The translations under genes and the position numbers were made by a program. 64,000 nt of DNA from Dissophora ornata (taxonomy: Eukaryota > Mortierellomycota > Mortierellomycetes > Mortierellales > Mortierellaceae). Below the pieces are notes generated by a model. The model was not told where the DNA came from, ran no database searches, and saw nothing but the letters and a program-made list of their open reading frames with translations. The stretch is taken from contig MU616576.1 in assembly GCA_025201705.1 (NCBI GenBank), positions 51,292 through 115,291 on the forward strand, read 5' to 3'. This document shows, one piece after another, positions 44,538 to 56,805 of the stretch; positions within the stretch are counted from its first letter, which is position 1; each line of letters starts with the position of its first letter.

Positions 44538-47113
44538 ATGTCACCTTCCAAAAGAGCTCGTGAACAGAGGAGACGGTCGACGCAACAGCCAAGAGATCTT
44601 CTGCAAGAACAGGGTCAGTCGCAAGAAGACCCTCAAGACTCTTTCAACCGCTGGCAGCAACAGCTCGACAACCTTGAGCTCTTTCAGAGACAACAGCGGC
44701 AACTCCAGCGGCAACCCGAGCGGCAACCCTCATACTTGGATTCAATCACTGCGCCCTCAGCATCTCCCTCTTCCTTTTCCTCTTCCTCCTCGACACCAAA
44801 ACCCCTCTCCATTTCCTCAATACCTTCTTTCTTTTCCACTGACGACCCTCAATCCTCACCAGAAAACGGAGAGGATGAGGATATCACCTGGGTGTTCGCC
44901 GTAGTACTTACGACAGCACTATTGATCTCACTTGCGTCTGCTATCCGAGCCTGTGGGCAAAGGGTGGGCTGGCTCCCTGTGTCTGGCAGCAACGACGGTC
45001 GTGGTGGAGCCCGCGGGGGTTCTGCACATGTACACGGACCGGGAGGACCATCGAGGTATCCTGGCCATGGTCCACATCAGGTCCCTTCTGAGGACGATCC
45101 TGATCCAGACCAGGAGCTGAACGAGAACGACGAGCGGTGGGCACGTATGACAGACGCACAGCGGCTAGGCTTTGATTCTGCAAGAGGTAAGGAGCTCCCC
45201 CCCCCCTCCCCAACATGCCCTAATGAGCCATGTCCATACTCTCAAGCAATGACAACGACGCTACATGGCCTTTCACAATGACATGCTATGGACAGGATCG
45301 AAGTGCCTCGAGAATAGAACATGGACACCCCTCGTCCTTCTTTCGACCCTTCTACCTATGCAAGAACAAGATATCAGTGCGAGAGCCTTTTTGAGGAAAT
45401 AGACAGCACTTGACGTTCCTGGGATAGGAGAGGAAACGACAACACAAATAGGAGTACTCCTGGAGGGACTCAGGAGATAAGGAATGGAAGCTGCTGTGTT
45501 TGGTTATTCATAGTCCATGCACACGACAGCCGCCTGGAGAGTAGTGAGAGAGAGCTCCTGAGGATCAGGGACGCCAGAGGCCTTTTTGCCGTCGGCTTGA
45601 CAACTGCTCTGTCAGTCAGCCGACTCGATTTTTTCACGATGAGCGGCGCAACAAACCTGACGGAATTGTTGTACGTGGGTTCTTATGACACGCCCATGGT
45701 TCTGACCCATCTGTTCCCAAACTCTATCCTGGCAATGACATCATTTGCTCCTAGCATTCCAAGCAAGCCATCCACCTCTCAGTGTTCCAACAGATATTTC
45801 GCTCTCGCAGCACCTCTCTATCCAGGAAAAGGGCGTCTCTGCTTGGGAGTTTGAGGCGTCGTATGACAATCACAGAGTACAGGTCCATGACAGGACCGAG
45901 CTCTCATTTCCCCCCATGAACCAGTTGGAGGCTTCCATCCAGACAAATCTGCCAATGCCAAAGCAACAGGAGGTCTACTATTGGGAGGTCAAGATATTTG
46001 AAAAGAGTGCCGACACTGTTGTATCTGTGGGAGTATCGACCAAACCATACCCAAACACAAGACTGCCTGGTAAGTGCCGCACCAACGGTGTAAACTAATT
46101 GCTCGTGCGAGTGCGTGTAAAAGCAGGAGCCAAACGGAGGAAGGTGTCGCGATCTGAATACTCATCGGCAGCGCAGAAGAAGCGAATGGGATAAATGCAC
46201 GGAGATCACGGTGTCACAGTTGAGAGCAATCGCTCAGGTTTATGCAACTTTGTTTCCACCTATAACTCGGTTCTTGACAAGCGTGTGCGGATGGGACACG
46301 TTGACGATATCCAACCTTGATACATGAACTTCATGTACTGTTGACTAATTGCTATAATGGTATACCATTAATGTAGGGTGGACCCGTCACTCGGTCGCAT
46401 ATTTCTCAAAGGACGGTCAAAAGTACTGCAACTCGCCCTTCAGCGGGTATCCATATGGGCCGATCTATTACGAAGGCGATGTGGTCGGATGTGGCTACCG
46501 CCCCCGGACAGGGAACATTTTCTTTACCAGGAACGGGAAACGGCTGGAAGATGCGTACACAGGATTGAAGTTCAACTTGTTCCCGACAGTCGGCGCTACG
46601 GGATCGTGTGTCTTACATGTCAACTTGGGCCAGTCAGGTTTTGTCTTTGTCGAGGCAAACGTCAAGAAGTGGGGACTGGCACCGGCCAATGGCTCACTAG
46701 TTCCTCCACCTGCCTATGGCAGCGAGCTTGGATCGATTCTACTTGAGGCAGGCTCTGCGATGGGTCCAGCGCCACCAACAAGACGACCCACCTTGCAATC
46801 GAGTCAGTCCAGGGCCAGGATTGAGGCTGCCGGAGTGCTAGTCCAAATTGAAGAGGAGGATGGTGCCGGGGAAAGCGGATCGGATTATGGCAAGAAAGTG
46901 ACTGCAGCAAAGCATCATATCTCGTTATCGAACATGTCAGCACCGCAGGCACCACCACACTATTCGAGCGTGACACCTCGTGTGGGGACAGAGGGCTCGG
47001 AGAGTGATGATGAAACGACTGCGTTTATTGCGGAGACAATATCCCGGCCCGTGGGACGTGGCCGGAGTGGGACGATGAACAGCACGGCCAGCGGGAGTGG
47101 CAGTAGGCGGTAG
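44538..47113 (+). CDS. SSH4/EAR1-type Rsp5 adaptor, SPRY-domain membrane protein, 566 aa
   Basis: Three exons in phase: 44538-45186, 45755-46069, 46377-47113. A Gln/Ser-rich N-terminus leads to one transmembrane span (about 117-137, ITWVFAVVLTTALLISLASA). After the first junction comes the SPRY region (SQHLSIQEKGVSAWEFE, QEVYYWEVKIFEK, GWTRHSVAYFSKDG, GDVVGCGYRPRTGNIFFTRN). Two PPxY motifs follow (PPAY at about 432-435 and PPHY at about 514-517), the binding sites for the WW domains of Rsp5. In yeast, Ssh4 and Ear1 bring this NEDD4-type ligase to vacuolar and endosomal membrane cargo. The 568-nt first intron is unusually long; it may hold an unrecognised exon, but the direct join is in phase and restores the family sequence. 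AATAAA at 47179. Confidence 0.88.
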
Positions 47114-47731
47114 GCATCTGTAGTCGATCAAATCGATAACATCGAATCCAGTATCCTATTGTTTGTAACATTATGAGCAATAAACAATCGTTAATGTGTG
47201 TACAACAATAATTATATTTCGAGTTGTGTGGTACATTTTGTACGTAATCGTGTGCATTTATGAGTACAGACCGTAAGAGAGGACTGTGGGGAAGTAGAGG
47301 CCAGGATAACTGTGGACTTGTCGTTGGTGCCGTGATGTCCCTGTCATCTGGCGGAGTCATGTCCTGGACGTCTTTGTTCGGCGACTAACGAGAAAACCAC
47401 ATTTTGTCTCTCACCATCTCTTTCGCCTACGAGTGCTGGTTGAGTTTATGGATGCAGACGAGGTGTGGATCTTTCAAACCACTTTGCAAAAGCTGATTTT
47501 GAGGTCTTTGGAGAGAAATTCTTTTTTTTTTCTTCCTCTCCAAAATTCTTTACCGTTAATCTTCATGGCGAGCAACTTAACACTCCATCTCTGCACCTCC
47601 TACGACCTAAACCTCATTACGGCCCGTTTTTTTTCTTTTTCTTTTTGCTTTAACGCATTCTACTCTATTTATTTACTACTCCAGACACTTTTAATTACGA
47701 ATCCTCGAGCACTAGTGGAGAGCAGAACTCG
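47114..47731. other. Spacer between two plus-strand genes
   Basis: 3' UTR with AATAAA at 47179-47184, then a promoter with T-rich and CT-rich stretches (47520-47700). No frame of note. Confidence 0.5.
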
Positions 47732-50700
47732 ATGAAGATGAGCAAAGTTTTGGCCAAGGGAGATGATGCGGACGATACTACTATCTCTCATGGTCCGACC
47801 CGTGTCCAGGTTCACTTGCGCGCTCCATTTATGGATAGCCAGGTGCTTCCTTTGAGACGTCAGAGACGCGAATCCTCCTTCTTGCCCATGCGACGTCTGA
47901 AGCTAGGCAAGTGATTTTTTTTTTTTTTGGACGCATTTTAATTAAGGTTCGAGACTAGCAGTGTCACCGTGCGCGAAATTAACCCTGTCTTCAACTCGCA
48001 GATATTGACAGGGAGACGCGTACTCGATCCAATGACTCTACTCAGCCATCCTCTCACCCACCACCGCCACCCCAAAGGTCACCCACGAGACAGGTCCCCA
48101 ATATTAAATCATCCAGTACTCAAGCCCCATCTATCCTTTCATCTCCCCAAACAGCCATCACAACCGAACTGTCTTCAACAGCAATCTCGTCCCCTCACGG
48201 CCAGAAACTGACATTGAAATCAACGCCATCGTCAGGGTATACTAGCCTCTGCAAGACTCCACAACCATCGCATCACGACCGGAAATTTCATAACAATCAA
48301 TGGATGTTCCTCCACCGCTTGAACAGGCCGCGTCTCTTGCGGTCTAGGTCCACTTTGTGCAAGAATCCGACTTCTGAGGCAACTGTGAGCACTACTGACG
48401 ATCATCAGTCCCGCAGTGCCGTTCATGAACGCAAAACCTCCATATTAAGAACCGCTCCACAGGAACGCGATGTTGATGATATCAGGATACGCCCCAACAT
48501 GTCCTTCGTAGAGTATATTGGACATCTCCTCGGAGTCCAGTTGCCGAAAGAGCCATCTGTGCGACGATCCATGGCCGTGACGCATCAACAGATGAAGGTT
48601 GCTCGGAGACATGTATCGAAGCTATCGCATCAGTTCCTCTTACTCTCAATTTCAGACGAATCACCGCCAAGTACCGCCCAGTGTTATCGAGGCAGCTCCC
48701 ATTTCAGCAAGGAAAAAAAGCCACGAAAGAGTCATTGCGATGGCGGTGGCTGTGAGTGCAGAGACCATTGCGGAGACTGCCATCAAATACCTGTAGTCAA
48801 TTTTGCTTCCGATCGTGTTGACAACTCCGTGGTGATAGTAGAACCACCAGAGACTCGTGGCTCCTCAACACATCTGTCATCCAAGAGCAGCGACAGCAAC
48901 GATGGCGGCAATACAAACGAGAACGGAAAGCACGACGACAACAACAATAATCGTCAGTCCGAGCCTACATGCAATCTCGGGTCCAACAGCAGTAACAATA
49001 ATAAGGACAAACGCCACATCCACTTTGACGAGCTGCATGAAGTGCAGTACTACCTCAAAGATGAGAAGCCTAAACGGGCGTCTAGAAAGCACAGAGAGCC
49101 CCAATCTGGGGTGGAGCAGTTCCTACACCGAGAAGAGGGTCATACTAAGCGGTGGTACTGCCGCTCGAGACAGCGAATGGCTCTGCGGAGAGCTATACGG
49201 GAATCTGCAGAATTCCAAGGCGAGGCACTGCCAGAAATTATGGACTGGTGGCACAGGGTTGAGACGCGTCTGAGGTCTTATCGGCAGAGAGCTCTGGATC
49301 GAAGATCCGAGAAAGATGTCGACAAAGGTGAGGTTCCCGCCCTGTTTTTATTCTTTTTTTTTTTTTTTGCCGTCCATAATGAGTCCTCTTCCCAATCAGA
49401 TTAACGGTTTTTGAAATTTTTGCTTGGTGCTTTAGAACCTGTTGGCCTCCTTCTGCGTGATGAGATCCTTGCGCTACGCAACATTTCAGAGGCACATCTA
49501 AACCGAATCATTGCAAGATCTAAAGCCATCTACCATGACTGGAAGGTACGGAAACAACGTCGCGTAGCCAGGAAGTCAAGTTCCGGCTCCAATCGAGTCA
49601 CTGGCCAATGCTCTCGTCGTAGTCTTGCGTATCTCGATCTGCTGCATCGTACCGCTGTCACCTCTTCGTCACGGCATCGAATTCAGGCCACCCGGTCTGA
49701 CGGCAAATCTGACAAGAGCCGTTCGAGTTCCAGGAGGAGATCGAAGTCAAAGAGCGCTGAAGGGGGGAGCAACAGGAAATGTGAGGGCTCGTCGTCGTCG
49801 TCAGGCGGAAGTTTTGATGGTAAGAACCAGGATCACAAGGGGAGCGAGGGTGCAGAAGATGGCGATGAGGGGAAAAGTCAAGATGATGACAGAAGTAGTG
49901 GCAATGATAGGAACGAAGGTAGCGGAGATGGCACGGATGATGGAATAGAAGTAGGGGGAGAGGGAGAGGGAGAGGAGGAGGAAGAAGAAGAGGAGGAGGA
50001 GGAGGAGGAGGAAGGAATTGAAGTAGGAGAAAATGAGAGTGAAGTCGAACTCAGCGACAGAACAGTGAAAAGCACCGAAAAAGGCAAGGAAAGAGCTCAT
50101 ACTGAACGGTCAACCGCGCCGTCCCCTACTTTTTCACGCCCTTCATCACCGCTACCACCAGCCAGTGGAATACTGATTGACTTTGAAGGCAAGGAAAGGT
50201 TTGCTGAAAGGAACCGAAACCCTTGGGAAGCTCGCGCGGAGAGTTCGAGGACTGCTGGAATGACCATTGAAGAACGGAGCCGAAAAATTGCTGCAGATGT
50301 CAGAAGAGCTCAGGTTGCGTTAGTAACGACAGAGGATGCAGCGATTGCAGCAAGGATAAGAGGTCCCGCAGCAAGCACCGCAATCGAAGAAGGAACCAAA
50401 GAAATTGCAACAACAGCGCGAACAGGCCCGACCTCAACAGCAAGGCCGCCAATTGTTTACCCTATCTGTGGTAGGTCGGTGAGGTCGTCGCGATCTCCAT
50501 CTGCTTTACGACTGGCACATGAAACTTTGAATGCAGTATCGGCTCCAACCCAAAGTCCCTCTGCCGCCTCTGCTCCCGAACAACGGTGTCGGTTTCCTTA
50601 CTTGACGTCGAAACAAGAGCAAGCCCAGGCACGATTCGAATGCAAGCAGGAGTTCGCATCATCCACTCTTCAACGAGAGGAAGAAGGGTGCTCCATGCGC

Positions 50701-52539
50701 AGACTCCCGCAAGAGAAGGAAGATGTAAAATCATCTCACTCGCTCAGTGAAGTGTATGAGAGTCGGACTGGCATATGTCAGCAGCAGCTTTTCGAGGACG
50801 TGGAGGAAGTCAACGACAGTAATCAACAAAGTTCTGCCGGGAGCACTAGATCCTCGGGGTCGTGCACGAAACGAGGACATGGCGATGGCGATGAGCTAAA
50901 GTCCGAAGCTCGCGGTGTGAGTAGGGGTAGCAAACGGTCAAGGTCAAATACGGTATCCAATGTTGAGAGACACTTATCAAATCTATTGCCGTCACGAATC
51001 CCTGGAGTCTTTCCTGATGATGTAGATAAAGAGTGTGATTTTGAATACGAAGATAGGTCTGAGCAAGACGAAAATACCCGGACCTCGGAAGGCCAAGGAC
51101 AAACCTCGGCCTCCAGGTCGCGCCAGACCATGTCAGCATCGAGTGCCGGATCTTCCACCCAACATGTTGAAAATATTGACCAATCATTGGATAGCCCCGG
51201 CACTAGCACTTCTATCACCGCTCCTGGCGAGCAGGTTCAACAAGGTCAGCTTGTTGAGCAGGCCGGACAGGTTCAAGGAAATGTCGCTTCAGCTGATGAT
51301 CCAGAAATGCAAATCGCGCCCTCTGGACCCACGACATTGATAAGCCCAACGACAAGCCCATCCACCGCGAACTCAAATCAAACCTTGACTAGTTCACACC
51401 TCTCCTCTCTTACCTCGGTTGCTCCATTTGTGGAGTCCGCGAACGCCAGTTCTACTTCTCCTGTAACGCCACTACCACCATCTGCAAACCCCGCCATGCC
51501 CTCTCCTCCGCTATACGATTCGGACTCCGGCATTACGGCAGATATCGATACTTATGTTGGTACTGAAACAAGCGGCGGCAGTATTTCCTCGCCACCAATG
51601 GGTCCTCCTTCTGTGAACAACGATCCGGACCGCCAGGCGGTTTGGAATGCCACAGCGATCGATACCCTGAATCTGCAACAAGTATCATCTCCATCCCAGC
51701 AGACGACAACAACTTCTCGGACAGATTTGGAGGAAGAATGGTTTGCATCTGGAGAGAGTAGTAGCGGAATGGGACATGGGTCGAAGGGTATGAAGCGTAA
51801 GCGGGGGTCTCAGCATGACAGCGGAGGTGGTGCGTTAGCCACAGGAGCCCCGTCATCGAATGTGGGACTGGACTTGAGTATGGGTGCATCTTCATCGTCT
51901 ACACATTTTCCAGCCCAGCAGATTCCTCCCGCAACACCTGCATTTCATCCAGCATCGACTCTGGTACAGCCGGTGACCGCGACATCGCCAGCTAGTGAGT
52001 CAACACCAGGTTCGCCGGCAAGTCCACCTGCAGCACCTGCCACACCATCTTCCCTTGCTCCTCCTGCATCTCCTACTCTACCGCAAGCATCAGTAGTATC
52101 CTTAGTCTTCTTAATACCACCAGAAGCTTCAGTTCTGTCTGCATCCCAATCGACTACATCTGTGTCCTCACTTTCGCCTTCACAGCCAACGCCACCCTCT
52201 ATTCCACCATCTCATGCCCCTTCGTCTCCACATTTGGCATCACCTCCGCACGCAGCTTTTCTTGCTGCTGCCGTCTCACCCGCGCGTGCAACTTCACCTA
52301 CTCCTTCAGTGTCGCCGGCTCCAGCAGTGTCTGTGAGCGCTGCATCACCTCCAACAGTTCGTCCAGTACCCCTCAGGAGAAGTGCCCGCATTGCAGCGAT
52401 CCAAGCTTCCAAGACTGTAAAGGAAGCAAACGAAGCAGCGAAACAAAAACTACGACCAAGGACGCAACAGCAGAGAAGCCAGAGCGGCGGGAACCAGAAG
52501 AAAGGCGAGAAGCCCGGGCCGAAACGACGTAAAAAGTAA
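47732..52539 (+). CDS. Large disordered, probably nuclear protein, 1534 aa
   Basis: Three exons in phase: 47732-47906, 48002-49327, 49436-52539. The first intron has a GC donor (AG/GCAAGT) and is the only one of that kind seen. Most of the chain is Ser/Pro/Thr/Gln-rich and predicted disordered. Less disordered parts are RPNMSFVEYIGHLLGVQLP, a Cys/His cluster (SHCDGGGCECRDHCGDCHQI) near residue 240, and helices around RRAIRESAEFQGEALPEIMD and ALRNISEAHLNRIIARSKAI. A pure Glu run (about residues 680-700) and an SR-like patch (SRSSSRRRSKSKS) follow. The C-terminus has PLRRSARIAA and KKGEKPGPKRRKK, the sort of basic tail seen in chromatin proteins. No family recognised; a nuclear role is inference from composition. 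Confidence 0.7.
47907..48001 (+). other. GC-AG intron
   Basis: 95-nt intron with a GC donor in an otherwise perfect context (AG/GCAAGT) and acceptor cgcag. The nearby GT alternatives (such as gtgattt) give the wrong phase for the downstream frame. Confidence 0.7.
49965..50014 (+). repeat. GAG/GAA tract coding for poly-Glu
   Basis: Purine-only triplet repeat inside the 1534-residue protein. It encodes an acidic run that is likely variable in length. Confidence 0.7.
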
Positions 52540-53043
52540 TTAGAACACGATTCAAGCGTCCAATAATAATATGTGAGAGACGTGAGCAACCATGCAGTCG
52601 GATAGTTCGCTTCATAGTATTAACGAGTTCAAAATTACATCCGATGTTCCAATGTTCCAAAAAGGACACGTTTTGGTGATTTACACTCATGCATTTATTC
52701 CACGAGATTGCCTTTCCACGCGACACTATTGAGGCTCGAAATGCCATATCGCCAGCATTTAAGTTTGATTCAAGCCCACTTCTGAGAGGATTAAGAGGCC
52801 CCTCCAAGTCCTCATGTCTTAGTGGCCTGTAACCGAGCTAGACCGTACGCGGGTTCCTGAACTTCAACATCGACTTGCTGCCAACTCATCACTGCACTCT
52901 TGTCTACATGAAATCTGTGCGTCACTCAAAATTTCATGTTCCGCCTGCGCCTCACTTTTGCTTATTTTTTCTGTTGCGCACCCCTTTTCAGACGACATCG
53001 TTCCTTATTCTCACTTCCGCCTCTCTCTCTCTCTCCCAGTGCC
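52540..53043. other. Spacer upstream of an F-box gene
   Basis: 3' flank of the large disordered-protein gene, then a CT-rich stretch (tctctctctctctccc, about 53022-53038) just before the F-box ATG. Confidence 0.5.
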
Positions 53044-54123
53044 ATGAATCCTCTCAACCTATCTGAGATCCGCAGTCGGGTTTCACTCTTCCTCACTCGC
53101 GCCGACCTCTACTCCTGTATTCTCGTCTGTCACGACTGGTCACCGGATTTCCTACCCCGACTCTACAACCCCTTCTATCTTGATTATGAAACCCATCGCC
53201 GCGTTCCCTATGCCAGTCTCTGCAGGAATCAGCAGTACATCCGCAACTTAACCTACCCACACACCGCTATTTTCGACCGCGCAGACTGGATCGGCCTCCC
53301 TCCTTGCTCCAATTTGCATCACCTCGATATCCGTCTAGACTGCACCTTTCGGATCACGATGAATCTTAATCCCGCGAGGTTTAGCAGTATGATACATGCG
53401 GATCCAAGGAGTAGCCTTCAGTATGATGAAGACGAAGACCCTTTAAATCTGTCTTTGACAGATCGGTTTATGGACTTGATCCGACTCAGCTCGGGATTAC
53501 ACACACTCAAAGAGAATTGGGCCGCCATGACGTTATATCATACCAGTCGCTTTGCTAAACAATTGGTCCAGCACCAGAACGAAATTGTGGTCATGAATCT
53601 ATCGTCATGGCAATGTTCATACGATAGAGTGGCAACGCTGCTGAAGAATAGCCCAAAGCTAGAGGAACTAAGGTTGGAGAAGTTTGACGTCCGGGAGGAC
53701 TACGATGACTCGAATGAGGGCAGCGAGCAACCGGGCGTTGTGTTGTTGGATTTGGGTAATATTCGACTACTGCGATTAGATAAAACAGCCTTCCGAGCTG
53801 GCAAGAAACAACTTGTCCGCATTATTGGACGGGATTTGCTGGAGATAGAGATGATCGGCTCGAAAACAGGACTGGACACGCCAATCCTTTCTTGGGAGTG
53901 TCCACAATTGAGGACACTGAAAGTGACAGATGGGCGAGGCACGGATATAGTCGATCTAGACGGACATCACGCAATTGGCCATCAAGCGCTGGAGAGTGTA
54001 TTGTTGGTCAACTGCTGGATTCAGCCTGGTTTTCAGGCAGCGGTATGTCGACACTTAGCAGGCACGCTCAGGAACTTCGACATGAGAACTAGCACGGGAT
54101 TATCCATTCTGGGATTGGACTGA
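53044..54123 (+). CDS. F-box protein, 359 aa
   Basis: Single exon. I start at ATG 53044 (MNPLNLSEIRSRVSLFLTRA); the frame is open to 52936 but that part is a CT-rich leader. F-box at residues 3-45 (DLYSCILVCHDWSPDFLPRL). LRR-like blocks follow (CSNLHHLDIRLD, SPKLEELRLEKFDV, LLDLGNIRLLRLDKTAF, CPQLRTLKVTDGRG). It ends in a histidine/leucine-rich part (AAVCRHLAGTLRNFDMR) and lacks the RVARHLLKF block, so it belongs to a different subgroup. SCF substrate receptor by family. Confidence 0.83.
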   Translation: MNPLNLSEIRSRVSLFLTRADLYSCILVCHDWSPDFLPRLYNPFYLDYETHRRVPYASLCRNQQYIRNLTYPHTAIFDRADWIGLPPCSNLHHLDIRLDCTFRITMNLNPARFSSMIHADPRSSLQYDEDEDPLNLSLTDRFMDLIRLSSGLHTLKENWAAMTLYHTSRFAKQLVQHQNEIVVMNLSSWQCSYDRVATLLKNSPKLEELRLEKFDVREDYDDSNEGSEQPGVVLLDLGNIRLLRLDKTAFRAGKKQLVRIIGRDLLEIEMIGSKTGLDTPILSWECPQLRTLKVTDGRGTDIVDLDGHHAIGHQALESVLLVNCWIQPGFQAAVCRHLAGTLRNFDMRTSTGLSILGLD

Positions 54124-54292
54124 AAGGCACATGGCTATATTTTCACGCGATGGCAGAACTGAGATCATTGTGTTATGGAGCCTTGCAGGGACTGGGCGTA
54201 AACAAAATACAAGTAGCAAAATGCCAGACTATTTTATTGGTATCAACATGAGCAGCTGACAGAAATAAATGAACCTGTAGCTGCATGCTGCC

Positions 54293-56455
54293 TTAAGAAC
54301 TTATAGTGTCGACATCAACATTGGGGCATTCTTTCTGAAACCATTCCAAAATTGATGAGTTTTCCGTCGAGCGCTTGACGCCAAGTAGCTCCTTGAACCT
54401 AGGGCCGGGCACAGACAGCAGGCCTCGCGTTTTAGCTTTGATATGTCCTTCGCTCACTCTTAGCAAATATGATTCTAATTCATGTGTTGGACGCCAGTGC
54501 GGGTTCCGGAAGTGGACCCAGTGCCGCGCCATCCACTCCATTTCATCGTGACCACACAGAAATTCGTCCAACAAATATACAACCAGTTTTTCCAGGCTAT
54601 GTTGCAAAGGGCGTAGAAGACCAAGCCCAGTTTGCAGTGTCAACTGCAAACAGTCCCATTTACGGTCCATGAACTGATACCCATACGAGCCTTCCAGTGT
54701 AAGCTCCCGAAGTTTGGTCAAGCGACCAAGCTGCCCGCAGATCTGTTTCTGAGCATTGATCTGATAGTCGCGGGATATTTTCTTTAACATCGCCCCTTGT
54801 TCCTGCTCCTGTGGATCTGCCTCTCTCTCCATTGTGTCAGCGTGATCCTGTGGAGTTGAGACCCATTTCCCCGACTCGTTATCCCAACTCCAGGTATCGC
54901 TCTCTGGATGCGGTCTCGGGATGACAATAAAGATCGCAAGCGTCTCCAAATTCTTACATACCCAGTCATAGCCGACCAATTCAGATGCGATTAAAGGTAC
55001 ACTCCGCGCGCTGAAGTTCTTTAACGTTGGCGTGTGCTTGAACACCATCCAAGCACAACTGTACAAGCCTTCAACGCCGTTGATGTCTAGCTCTGTCAAA
55101 CTATAAAACCCCGGGTTCGCAGCTCTCGAAGGATGTCCTAAGGGTGGGCCAATTAGCTTCATCAGCAAAGACGGTCGAAACACCTGCACGTCCCAGACGC
55201 TCAACGACTCCAGCTGTGGTCCAAACAGAGTAACGAGCTCCTCCCAGTGCTGCTCTGTGAACCCGCGCTTCATGCCAAAGTCGATCGCCTTGAGTTTAGG
55301 ACAGGCTTTGTACATCTCGGCAACAAAGCTAGCTCGCTCAGGAATCCATCCAAGCTCCTCGTCTCGGCCAGGGATCACCTCATAAAATGCGCTTGGAAAT
55401 GGCTTCTGAATATCGATCAGCGAGAGACTGAAGGTGATCCGAAGGCGTTCTAGCAATGGACACTTGCGTAGGATAGCGAGTATAGTGTCGCCGCGAATGT
55501 GAATGTCTTGCAGCCCAATCGTGCCTTGCCATGGTATAGGCACGGAAGTTTCAAAGTCGATCAACGTTAAGGCGCGGAGAGAAGTGTGACCTGGAATAGA
55601 GTGGAGTGCATGACCGGTCAAGTTCAAAAGACTGTTGTCAGGGGAAACTAAGAGGTCATGAAGAGTAAGTTCTTCCAGATAGCCACCTCCATGTAGTAAG
55701 CCGTCCCCGCCATCCATCGCTCGCAGACGTTGCTCATAAGCATTCACTAAGAAACGAAATATCCAGAATTCTGTCGCGCCTAATCTGCATGCGATTGACA
55801 ACCGTCGCAGATGGACACCAGTATTGCGCAATAACTCTAGTAGCCAGGTCCCCCGCTGTCCTTCTGGAGCAATTCCAAAGTCCATAAACTCCAGGTCGCG
55901 TATTTGACGATTCATGGAAAGAATAGACCCCACCAGGCTGTAAAACTGCTCATGCTCAGCTTCACTGAACAGTCCACTGCAGTACGTATCGATGTTGAGA
56001 TGGACGAGGTTCTTGAGGCCGGAATGGTGTCTGTGTTTCATTCCTGAGGTCGGGGAGTTTCGCCTTGGAAATACTCGATAACCACGGCGAGGGTCATTGA
56101 CAGTAAGCGACCGGATTTTGTAACAGTTCCTGGAGAACTCGGACAGACTCTTCGCCACTTCCTGACCCTCTGACTGTGCAAAGTAGTCGGCAAAGTATGG
56201 ACCCTCGATATAATAGGATTGCCACGCGACAGAACGGCCGCACGACAGCCAAAAACGAGACACCAACGCGCACGTAATGAGTGATGGCCTGTCCAGAAAG
56301 CCAAGTACATGGGACAGGATCTCTGGAATGGCCAATGGGTTGGCTTTGTCGCCGCTGCTTTGAACTTCCTCGCCGTGTCCAGTGTCCACGAGTTGATTTC
56401 GGACAGTGCAGCTTTCGTTGGGCGTGTCCATGGTTACATTAATGTCGCTCTGCAT
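54293..56455 (-). CDS. F-box/LRR-like protein, 720 aa
   Basis: Single exon from ATG 56455. F-box at about residues 38-85 (NPLAIPEILSHVLGFLDRPS, CALVSRFWLSCGRSVAWQSY). The rest has spaced LRR-like segments (LVHLNIDTYCSGLFS, RQIRDLEFMDFGIA, LEELTLHDLLVSPDNSLLNL, CPLLERLRITFSLSL, LRELTLEGSYGYQF) and a C-terminal globular part ending WFQKECPNVDVDTISS. The length and organisation resemble 12568-14814 and 58254-59990. Substrate unknown. Confidence 0.84.
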   Translation of the reverse strand: MQSDINVTMDTPNESCTVRNQLVDTGHGEEVQSSGDKANPLAIPEILSHVLGFLDRPSLITCALVSRFWLSCGRSVAWQSYYIEGPYFADYFAQSEGQEVAKSLSEFSRNCYKIRSLTVNDPRRGYRVFPRRNSPTSGMKHRHHSGLKNLVHLNIDTYCSGLFSEAEHEQFYSLVGSILSMNRQIRDLEFMDFGIAPEGQRGTWLLELLRNTGVHLRRLSIACRLGATEFWIFRFLVNAYEQRLRAMDGGDGLLHGGGYLEELTLHDLLVSPDNSLLNLTGHALHSIPGHTSLRALTLIDFETSVPIPWQGTIGLQDIHIRGDTILAILRKCPLLERLRITFSLSLIDIQKPFPSAFYEVIPGRDEELGWIPERASFVAEMYKACPKLKAIDFGMKRGFTEQHWEELVTLFGPQLESLSVWDVQVFRPSLLMKLIGPPLGHPSRAANPGFYSLTELDINGVEGLYSCAWMVFKHTPTLKNFSARSVPLIASELVGYDWVCKNLETLAIFIVIPRPHPESDTWSWDNESGKWVSTPQDHADTMEREADPQEQEQGAMLKKISRDYQINAQKQICGQLGRLTKLRELTLEGSYGYQFMDRKWDCLQLTLQTGLGLLRPLQHSLEKLVVYLLDEFLCGHDEMEWMARHWVHFRNPHWRPTHELESYLLRVSEGHIKAKTRGLLSVPGPRFKELLGVKRSTENSSILEWFQKECPNVDVDTISS

Positions 56456-56805
56456 GAATAACGAATTGAGATGGAAAAGCGTCTTGAAGATTTATTTGTG
56501 CAACAAGTTCACACGGATTTCGGTACAGCAGCCGCACAACATGCTGCGAAAGACGGGACCGCTTGTGAACTCACCTGCACCGTGGTTCCTGAACTCACCT
56601 GCACCGAGCGGCAACCAGCGGGACTGAGAGAACAAGGGCGCAGCGATATTGGCAGCCTATCAAAATGAAACCGCAAGCATAGCACACACACCGTAGGCTC
56701 AGGTATGGGGTCGATGACCTTTGTTCTTTTGTTTATTTAGACCGACTTAAAAGGCCGTTTGCCCTTCTTTCTTCCTCAAGACACAATCCCTTTCACTCCT
56801 CTCGC
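56456..56805. other. Divergent spacer, 350 bp
   Basis: Shared promoter region between the 720-residue F-box gene and the interrupted F-box locus at 56806. A small two-copy repeat (gaactcacctgcaccg) lies at about 56568-56610. Confidence 0.5.

Noticed and set aside
43604..44592. Long overlapping minus-strand frames upstream of the SSH4-like gene
   Set aside because: They are the complement of the CT-rich leader and promoter, with biased composition and no family signal.
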